Source: Cudoniella acicularis
Taxonomy: Eukaryota > Ascomycota > Leotiomycetes > Helotiales > Helotiaceae
Reading direction: 5' to 3'
NCBI GenBank assembly: GCA_013054445.1
Contig: JAAMPI010001725.1
Coordinates: 1-11,027 of the forward strand
DNA length: 11,027 nucleotides
Shown: piece after piece, positions 1-7,400 of the stretch
How the letters are laid out: each line of letters starts with the position of its first letter
Numbering within the stretch: the stretch's first letter is position 1
Program-made: the position numbers and the translations under genes
Notes under the pieces: generated by a model
What the model saw: the letters and a program-made list of their open reading frames with translations, nothing else
The model's database searches: none
What the model was told of the DNA's origin: nothing

Positions 1-97
1 TTAACGCAGGAGTCGGAAATGCTGTCGCTCTGTGGCCGAGAAGCTGTAGCTGTCCACAATCACAACAGAAATGTTATCGTGGATGAAAAGTCGTGAA
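1..97 (-). CDS. Possible terminal exon of a minus-strand gene, PP2C-like tail (weak)
   Basis: On the minus strand a frame is open from about 97 down to a TAA whose complement is positions 1-3, giving about 31 residues that contain DNISVVIVDSYSF. DNI(S/T)VxxV is the pattern of the last core strand of PP2C-family protein phosphatases, which is the only reason for the call. A possible acceptor (TTGAAG) lies just upstream at 98-103 on the minus strand. Upstream exons would have to lie in 98-370, opposite the transcription-factor promoter. There a second minus-strand stretch (about 300-184) is open but shows nothing recognisable. A 31-codon open stretch is easily random, so this is only a possibility. 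Confidence 0.22.
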
Positions 98-367
98 CTT
101 CAATGCGTGGGGTTGTGGAACAATTGGAGAGACACGGCGGGGCGGGCACAGCAGCTTTCTCGCGTGGCGTGGCCGGCACGCTAGAGGTCTTCCCCGCGCC
201 CAGCAAAGCTCTTCGCGGGGAACACCTCCACGTCTTCCTCCTCCATCTCCACGCTCGCTGAGGCTCTTCTCTTCGCCCCCCGTCCTCTCAGCCTTCGCAA
301 CCTCGGGAATTTCCTTCGTAGTCGATCATGCCAATGGGATTTTCATGACAACAAAGATGCAGAGGCG
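98..367 (+). promoter_or_regulatory. Upstream region / 5' UTR of the Zn2Cys6 factor
   Basis: This stretch precedes the start codon at 368. It is GC-rich around 130-225, then strongly pyrimidine-rich from about 228 to 295 (runs of CCTCC, TTCTCTTC and CCCCCCGTCCTCTCAG). CT-rich tracts are common just upstream of transcription or translation starts in filamentous fungi. The tract ends in CTCTCAG, so a 5' UTR intron acceptor is also possible. I see no clear TATA box. A plus-strand frame runs through 93-371 but has low-complexity composition and no ATG, and I do not consider it coding. Confidence 0.4.
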
Positions 368-2806
368 ATGAGGTCTCGCACGGGATGGTATGCTCTCCAA
401 TGCCTGGCTTCACCATCTTACCGCTATCTCCAGGAAAATCTTCGCTGACAACCGTGATCCTATAGCCAAACATGCCGCCAACGCAAGCTGAAATGCGACG
501 AAACGAAGCCCATATGCGGGCAGTGTCGAAAGGGCTCTCGTGAATGCCGCGCCAGTGATGGCGTTGTGTTCAGACACCAGCAGAATGCATCCATGAACGG
601 GGCTGGCGAAGAAGAGGGCAGCGGCAGCAGCAAGCTGGGCGGTTTCTATGCCTACAGGAACACCTTCAATCAGGACAATGTGTGGGTAGACGTGCCAAAG
701 ACTGGTGAGACAGCCTTGGACACGAGAGGTCTTGATTGGCGCTGACGTCGCATTCAGTGACTTTCTTCAATATTACAGACCCTTTCAACATGGAGCCAAC
801 GCCAGAACCCGAATACCCAGCATCCGCGACGCCCATAATTGTGCCTCAGATTGAGGAACGACCTGCAAGTGCGTACTACCATGTACAATTTGATCAGGCG
901 CCGGGGTTAGAGGCACTTTCTGCTGCTGCTACGAGCAATTTACACTATTTGCGGCCTTTGCCCGTCCCTGAACAACCATCACCAGATGTTACAACTTCCC
1001 CACATGCTTCCAATAATTTGGATTTCATCTTAAATCCTGCCGGACCAGATGGCTCTGTTGGTACGTTTTGACCCTTTTAGAAAACTTCCTAGGCATAACC
1101 TTGAATTAACAACATCCAGACATACCATCCCCGCGGATTGACCCCTCGTTGGCAGCCTCGAATACTCCATCCCAAAGAGTCGATCCCAAGCCCGTTGAGG
1201 ACTATGAGGCAGCCTTTCTTCTTCGTCATTTTGGGGAAACTACAGGGCAGTGGTAGGTCTTCAGTCTCTCTGTAAAATACGATTCTAATAATACCAGGAT
1301 GGATTTATTTGACCTAGGCTACTATTTCGCACATCACGTCCCAGTACAGGCTTTATCCAACCCACTCCTACGACACTCTGCATGCGCATATGCCGCAAAG
1401 CAACTCGGTCGTGTGCGAGGGAGAAAGGCAACTATTGGAGGCATCGTTACGAGACAAGCTGAGATGGAGCTCTACCCTCGTCCAGAAACGGTTGATTGGG
1501 CTTACATCGGTGCCAAGTATTATGATCGAGCTATTTCGTTGTTAATGGAAGAGCTATCAAATTCAAGATCACAAGATGTTCCTATGACGCCGATAACAAC
1601 CATGGAAGAGACTTTCAGTCCTATGAGTGCACCTTCCCCACATAGCGCGCCACGTACGCCGGGTAATAAAAGACGTCGGTTGTCGAGACAATCTCCAGGA
1701 AGCAATGCCGATGAGACACTCGCAGCAGCGGCTATACTTTGTGTTTACGAATTTCTTGACAATGCCAATAGTGCGTGGGCTCGCCATCTCAGCGGGACCA
1801 AATCATTATTCGATTTGGCAGAGAAAGAGGGCATGATGCCAGTGCAGTCACCTACAAGTCCAGGTGCACTGTCAGAACGTATCAGCCCTTCGAGAGCCCG
1901 GAAGGCTACATTCTGGAATTTTGCTCGGCAAGACTTTCTCGCAGCTTGTAAGTGGAGCCCAAGTCATTCAATAGTTATTAGACAATATGCTCACATTCCT
2001 CAGTCATCAATGAAGGCCAGACGAGACTGAATACAGAAGATCTTGGCCTCTGGAGAGCTGCTGGGCTTCATCTTGATGATCAAGGTTTCGTTATTCCAAG
2101 CAACACAGAGGATTCTCAATTTCCAGAGAGACAGGTCATGAGAGAGGATATGATATCAAACGCGCTAATTTGGCTAATGTCAAAAATCGTCAATTATCTC
2201 GCATCTGGGGATTCTGTTGACCATGTGTTTCCTCAAAATCCAGCAAGTCCAACAGGGTTTATCGGCATCAACCAAATGTTGCTACTTGAACGCTGGAAAG
2301 AGCTAGAGAAGGAATTGAACGTTTGGTACGAAGGACTTCCCGATACCTTTAAACCATGCGCCAGACTACCACCTCATACCGATGGAAGTGTTCCCGACTC
2401 GCCCAGATCTGTATTCCCAGAAATCTGGTATAGCATACCCATGTGTGCGTCAACAATGCAGTCGTATCATATGGCACGCATAATATTACTCATAAATAAA
2501 CCTCACGAGTCAACGGCACGCAGATCTACTGTATCGAATCGACTTCACAGTTATCGATCGATAGAGATGGAAGTTCGCCAGCACAGCTATGAAATATGTG
2601 GCATCGCGCTGGGAAGACCTGAAGGAAGCGTCAGGATACATCAGGTGCAGCCTCTTTATGTTGCTGGTCAATGTCTAACTGAGAATCGCGAACGAGATTT
2701 AATTCTTGATCTCCTGCGTCGCATTGAATCTGATCTTGGTTGGGCGACTGACTATCGTGTTAAGCAACTCCTAAAAGAATGGCAATGGAATGAAGAGCCT
2801 GCTTGA
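368..2806 (+). CDS. Zn2Cys6 fungal-specific transcription factor, six exons, 715 aa
   Basis: Model: join(368..387, 466..704, 758..1060, 1120..1252, 1298..1947, 2004..2806), 2,148 nt, in frame throughout. Introns are 78, 53, 59, 45 and 56 nt with donors GTATGC, GTGAGA, GTACGT, GTAGGT and GTAAGT. Start ATG 368 gives MRSRTG directly before the zinc cluster. Splicing intron 1 completes the first ligand codon (TG|C) and yields C7-x2-C10-x6-C17-x6-C24-x2-C27-x6-C34, the binuclear cluster that binds CGG-type DNA elements. A linker follows, then the fungal-specific regulatory region from about residue 215 (GQWMDLFDLGYYFAHHVP at 230-247, AACAYAAKQLGRV-like segment after it), ending with a conserved-looking GWATDYRVKQLLKEW near the C-terminus. 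A Ser/Pro-rich insert carries KRRR at 356-359, a candidate nuclear localisation signal. It is probably nuclear; target genes cannot be inferred. No disruption was seen. I am sure of the family but not of a specific orthologue. Confidence 0.9.
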
Positions 2807-3130
2807 TAGAAGGTTCATCAACATTCATCTCATCAAATATTCTCCCTCGTCCAAGTATGGTAGAGAATCTCTTCCACCAAGTCTTGCGATTCTTGTTCAC
2901 TTTCTTTCGCCTCTTCTTGAAGAAGGGAGCATTTATGAGGTATTTGACGAAAAGGGGAGAAAAGGGATTCGAAATTCATTGTTTCCATGTTTCTTTGTTT
3001 CACTAGCCAGATCTTTCCAAGGGCCTCTATTACAAGACTTCTCATTTCTTTGCAGCTCCAGATATATCTAAAGGTATATACAGCCATGATATCAGCCTGT
3101 CATGCCATATGTTTACATGGTAACAACAAG
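2807..3130. other. Intergenic: 3' flank of the factor, upstream of small gene
   Basis: Between the stop of the transcription factor and the next plausible ATG I see no gene. Open frames here (for example 2790-3071 and its overlaps) are short, run through T-rich sequence and match nothing I recognise. The stretch 2880-3000 is pyrimidine-rich with CTTTCTTTCGCCTCTTCTTG-type runs, which would suit a promoter or 5' UTR of the 3131 gene. I could not identify a polyadenylation signal with confidence. Confidence 0.4.
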
Positions 3131-3649
3131 ATGGGCAGAGGACACCGGCACAGGAATCGAGGTCAAAATGAGGAATCCTTCGTTCCAAATCACAACGGCA
3201 GGTATTATCAGTCACAAAACCGCAACAGACCCCTCAATGGTCCTCGTTTGGGGCCTTACGATGTGGGAAGCAGACCACCGTTCCATTCATTCAACAGACA
3301 GCATTCTCAACGCCAAACAAGCCCGCCTCACTCCACTTGCAGCCCTTCCCCCAATCACCAATCCTCAGAACTCGTACCCGCGTTCGATTACAACGCATTC
3401 ATCCTCAACTCCAAGAAGCTCAAAAACTTCCTCGTGGCCTCATTGCATCAGAGCCTAACCCGGATCCAGCAAGGGTATCCTGAAGACGCGGAAAGTGACG
3501 AGGAGGGATTCGGGGATGAGATGGACTGGAAGCCGGAGATTGAAGTGCTGATTCCGGTACCGGACGCGGGTGTGGGATTTGCTTGGGGCCATTTGATACC
3601 GGAAGTGGCTGCATATGAGCCGCGACTAGGTTTTGGTTGGAGGGGTTAA
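3131..3649 (+). CDS. Hypothetical disordered/acidic protein, 172 aa
   Basis: I do not recognise this protein. ATG 3131 has A at -3 (AACAAGATGGG) and begins a sensible protein; the frame is open further upstream to 2987, but that extension is less convincing. Residues 1-85 are rich in R, N, H, Q, S and P (MGRGHRHRNRGQ, then NGRYYQSQNRNRP) and look disordered, possibly nucleic-acid binding, which is only an inference from composition. Residues about 95-115 (FDYNAFILNSKKLKNFL) look like a short ordered helix. An acidic patch follows (PEDAESDEEGFGDEMDW). The frame stops at 3647-3649 after LGFGWRG. The adjacent frame continues immediately with coding-like sequence (see 3637-3996), so this end may be a frameshift rather than the natural C-terminus. 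No signal peptide or membrane segment was seen from this start. Confidence 0.45.
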   Translation: MGRGHRHRNRGQNEESFVPNHNGRYYQSQNRNRPLNGPRLGPYDVGSRPPFHSFNRQHSQRQTSPPHSTCSPSPNHQSSELVPAFDYNAFILNSKKLKNFLVASLHQSLTRIQQGYPEDAESDEEGFGDEMDWKPEIEVLIPVPDAGVGFAWGHLIPEVAAYEPRLGFGWRG

Positions 3650-3996
3650 AGGAGAAGTGGACGGAGGCTTGGGGGATGTTTTGGGTGAGGCAGGAGGGGG
3701 TTGTTGATGTCTTTGGGAGTGTGAGTTTTCATTTTCTTATTATTACTGCCCTTTGTCTTGCAACAGAACAAGATTCTGTGTTTGGAAAGGATGCTGGAAA
3801 TAAAGTTGTGAGTCATGACTGACTGTGTGTGTGTGAATAGGGACCTGTCCGTCGACGAGGCGCTGTACACAGAGGATCTTTTCCTCGCGAGTCTATAGGG
3901 GGACATCTTGCTGTGAAGAAGATTTCGGATGCGGATAGGGCGCTTAGTTGGAAGGGAGGTGTTGGGACGCCGGTGGAGATGTATGGTAAAGGTTGA
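3637..3996 (+). pseudogene. Exon-like pieces continuing the 3131 gene in other frames
   Basis: Directly after the 3649 stop, a different frame reads EGLKEKWTEAWGMFWVRQEG up to 3720, where GTGAGT starts a candidate 46-nt intron (3721-3766, ending CAACAG). It resumes with NKILCLERMLEIK (3767-3807). A second GTGAGT...TAG segment (3808-3840, only 33 nt, with a CTGAC branch-like element and a TG run) precedes either DLSVDEALYTEDLFLASL ending at TAG 3896-3898, or another frame reading VKKISDADRALSWKGGVGTP and ending at TGA 3994-3996. No single splice pattern joins all pieces to 3131-3649, and the jump at about 3625-3650 needs a one-base shift. The simplest reading is a gene with frameshifts (decay or sequence error); a separate small gene is possible. 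Confidence 0.3.
3822..3835. repeat. Short TG microsatellite
   Basis: CTGTGTGTGTGTGA: about five to six TG units inside the candidate 33-nt intron. Slippage here could change the length of that segment. Confidence 0.7.
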
Positions 3997-4496
3997 ATAG
4001 ATATCATGAAACTAAGCAACAAGAAGTCTAATGTTAATCTAAAGACTTTGATACGAAAGCTCTTAGTCTTCTGCTACCTCGTCCTTTCTATTCTGATGTC
4101 CCTACAACCCACCCGTTCTCAACCAGAAGGGGATAACGCGCAGGCGGAGAAAATATCACAAGCTCTATTTGTTTTAGGCAATGAAATACGGCTATGTTAT
4201 TAACAATTGAATATTTTACGATTTTTACGACTCAAAACGAGTTATACGAGGCTCTGTGAAATGTCGGATCGCGGGGCCAGTGTTTAGGTAAGATTGGGAT
4301 CTTCTGTCTGATGGGCAGCGCACGACCTTAGCGACGCAGCAGATTTCTACTGCATTTAACTGTTCAAATGTGAATATTCCGAACAGCAGAGTTGACCTAG
4401 CTGCGTCACAATCTCTTTCCTTTCACAATTGACAGGAGACTTCACCCTTCAACACGATATTGTTAGAGAGAGACCCTTGAAGCATTTGACCTGACA
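3997..4496 (+). promoter_or_regulatory. Intergenic region and presumed promoter of the NACHT-HET gene
   Basis: No convincing gene. A 65-codon frame at 4006-4203 is the only open stretch of note and was rejected. Nearer the NLR start there is TGCGTCA at 4402-4408, which resembles an AP-1/CRE-type bZIP site. A pyrimidine-rich run (TCTCTTTCCTTTC, about 4411-4424) follows, the kind of core-promoter element common in fungi. The segment also carries nested inverted repeats, listed separately. Regulatory function is inference only. Confidence 0.4.
4333..4407. repeat. Nested inverted repeats upstream of the NLR start
   Basis: The outer arms GACGCAGC (4333-4340) and GCTGCGTC (4400-4407) are perfect reverse complements. 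Inside them CTGTTC (4360-4365) and GAACAG (4381-4386) are also perfect reverse complements. The nesting could form a cruciform in DNA, or a stem in RNA if the transcription start is upstream of it. The right outer arm overlaps the TGCGTCA bZIP-like site. Arms of 6-8 nt can arise by chance, so significance is uncertain. Confidence 0.5.
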
Positions 4497-7400
4497 ATGG
4501 GTTGCAATTGCCTGAAATCGTCAAAGGCGGATAACGAAGAGCAGGCAACCCTAACTCCCCGAATCGTACGAAGCGCGTCAAGAAACCATGCTTCCCAGCC
4601 TCCCATGACGAAAAGCAGTGTTCCGCAGCGGTGTTCGGCGGGCGCTGAGGTGAAAGATACGCCGGCTGGCCAAAAAATTGTGGCGACGAAGACCATCATT
4701 GATGGAGAGGCAGTGGACGTGACCAATCCATCTCTATCTCCAGTAGTTAAGACGGTTCATGGAAGTACGGATAACGCCGAGATAAGCTCTCCCAACAAAC
4801 TTTCCAAAAGTAACACGGTTTCTTCTACCTCTGTGCACTCAGCCGCGTCACCGAAGTCGGCTCATGATGAATCCACGAGCCTCTGGAAAGCCGCCTACGA
4901 TGAGGTCAAGAACACAGATCCCTCTTTAATCGAGGATCTGGAGACTGTGATCAAGGCAGACGCGTCAATATCAGCCGAAGCGGACCTGAAAGAGCAAATT
5001 GCTCTTGTTGTCAAAGTCCAAAAAGATAGGATGGAATCGAAGCAATGGTCCTTTCCATGGTTTGGCAAGACGCTCAAAATAAGAGAGGTAGTAGATAATA
5101 TCTTTTCGATGCTTGACAAGAGTAAGAAATTAATTTCGATGGGGATGAATTAAGCGCCGATTTATGCGTCGATTCCATGGTCAGCGGTGGCCTCGCTACT
5201 CCCGGTACGATTTTACCTCTCGAGTTCAAAAAGCATTCCATTGCTAACGGCCCTCACAGCTGATGATGAGTGACGCTGAGAAGCATCAAGAAGCTCTCAA
5301 AGGACTAGAACGAGTCACCAAGATTCTCTGGTGCTACGCCGCTGCCGACAGGGCGTTGTTTGAGGACCCTACTACGCGAGACGCCTACTCAAAAGCGTTG
5401 CTTCCCTTGTACATTGAGCTCCTGAAGTATAATTGTACTGCGGCGCAGTACTTTAGCCAGAAAACACTGAAACGAATTTGGAAGAACACGACAGGATCGA
5501 CCTCATGGTCTGATAACTCGGCGCAGATTATTATTCTCGATGATGACTGCAGAAGAGCCATCCAGATTTTAGGGTTTGGACGTCTACAACATCTCTTGGG
5601 GAATCAACGCTTGGTCCTTGAACAAATTCTCAAATCTGCCCATAGCTCGAGGATCGAGAAACAAGAGATCCTCAGCTGGATGTCCACCGTGCCATACGGT
5701 GCAGATCATGAAAATGTGCGAGAAAACCTTGGCAAACTATACCAATCTTCTGGGCAATGGATATTCAGGCATTCGAAATTTCAAGAATGGCAGAACTCAG
5801 ACTCGGGAATCTTTGTCCTGCGAGGCACGGCTGGAACAGGGAAGAGCTCTTTGACGTCGATAGTCATTCAAGCTTTGCTGGACAATCCCAATGGATATCT
5901 CGCATACTTCTATTGCTCTCGAAAGGAGAAAACAACTCAGCGGAATGACACCACAATGGTAGTTCGAACCTTGGTAAAGGCTTTGTCTGTCAGTGGGCAC
6001 CCTGCATTTGAGGCCTTTTCTGAAAACTATCGTAATAGTGAGACACAACGCGCCGGAGGATGCCAGCTACAGTTGCAATCCTGCTTATCGCTTCTCTCTA
6101 AATCACTCGACGACAATCCATTAAAATCAGTCGTTTTTGTCATTGATGCGATCGATGAGTGTGCTCAGCCTGCTGCACTCCTTTCCGCTCTCAATGAGAT
6201 TAGGGGTTCGAATACGCAAGCTCGAAATATACGCATCTTCATGTCTAGTAGAGATGGACCGGACATTGAAGTTCATTTCCCGGATATAGTAGAAGTGGAT
6301 ATAGCAAAAAATAACGGAGATGATATCCGATCTTACTTAGGAACAGAAATTCCGTATCGCCGGAAGCTTGATCGAGATTCGGTCATGACGGATTCACAAG
6401 CTCTGGAACTCCAAAAAGTCCTGCATGAATATGCGAACGGCATGTGAGTGAAAGGTTGCAATTCCAGAACTCGGTTATTTTATGCTAACAGGGGTTAGGT
6501 TTCAATGGGTTGTCTTAGAGATCGAAATCTTTCTCAGCAAGATTGATGATGCTAAGATTGCTCTTGAGGAGACTATTGATGCAAAGATCGAAAATCTGAA
6601 GATGTCTGAACTCGAACCGATTGACCAGCTAGACGAAGCTTACGATCAAATATATGCAGCTTCCGTTGGACGGAACGATCCAGGTCGTCGGGTTGTCGTG
6701 GACAACGCTCTTCAGTGGCTACTTTGCTCTTACCGAGATCTCAACATTGAGGAGCTTCTAATTGCAGTGTCTATAAAACGTGATGGCACCAAGTATCGCA
6801 ACCTGAGAAAAAGGAAGCTCAGAAATCTACTTAGCAATTTCTTGACTGAAGGGCCGTCTGGCGAGGTCAGACTTGCTCACTTGACGATCCGCCCATATCT
6901 TGAAAAGCGAACAGTCGATGGCCAATTCATTTTCGGATTTTCGAATATAAACCTCACGGCGGCGTTGACTTGTTTGCATATGATGCGATTTTCCAGTGCG
7001 GAAGGAACTCATTTACAGGATGATAGTATAATAGAAATGGAGGATTGTGACTCAGTGAATGTAAAGGGGTTTAAAGCCTACTCGTCATTCTACTGGTCAT
7101 CGCACAGTCGGGCGGCGTCAAAATCCAAAAAACATCCAAAGGAGTTGCAAGAACTATTGGAGTCTATGTACGGAAGTATTAAATCAGGGCCTTCTGATGG
7201 ATTCACATGGACCCCATTCCACAACGCCATAGAACAAGGCCAGAATGAAGCGGTTGAATATCTAATTGCCAGCAACGTTTCATTGGACCAACAAGACAAG
7301 TTGGGGAATACGCCACTTCATGAGGCTGTACAATATAAAAATTCTCAAGCTATCCAGCTGCTCCTCCAAGGCGGGGCAATGATTCAGATCAAGAACAACA

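Noticed and set aside
184..300. Open minus-strand frame rich in R and E upstream of the possible PP2C-like tail
   Set aside because: GC-rich DNA gives long open frames by chance. It has no recognisable motif and no clean splice link to 97-1.
93..371. 92-codon plus-strand open frame in the GC-rich upstream region
   Set aside because: It begins at GTG, has low-complexity P/S/R-rich composition, overlaps the first coding exon of the transcription factor in another frame, and matches nothing known.
4006..4203. 65-codon frame with a signal-peptide-like start (basic residues, then LLVFCYLVLSILMSL)
   Set aside because: Short, with no cysteines or motif after the hydrophobic segment to suggest a secreted effector, and lying in AT-leaning intergenic sequence. 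A hydrophobic stretch alone is not enough.
5088..5154. Longer candidate intron (donor GTAGTA at 5088) that would also remove the TAA
   Set aside because: It would delete the segment DNIFSMLDKSKK, which fits the NACHT_N family. The donor is weak, and 67 nt would break the frame.
5263..6447. Independent gene starting at ATG 5263 (NACHT part only)
   Set aside because: The upstream exon carries the first half of the NACHT_N domain in phase, joined by a strong 55-nt intron with GCTAAC and CACAG. A start here would lack half the domain.
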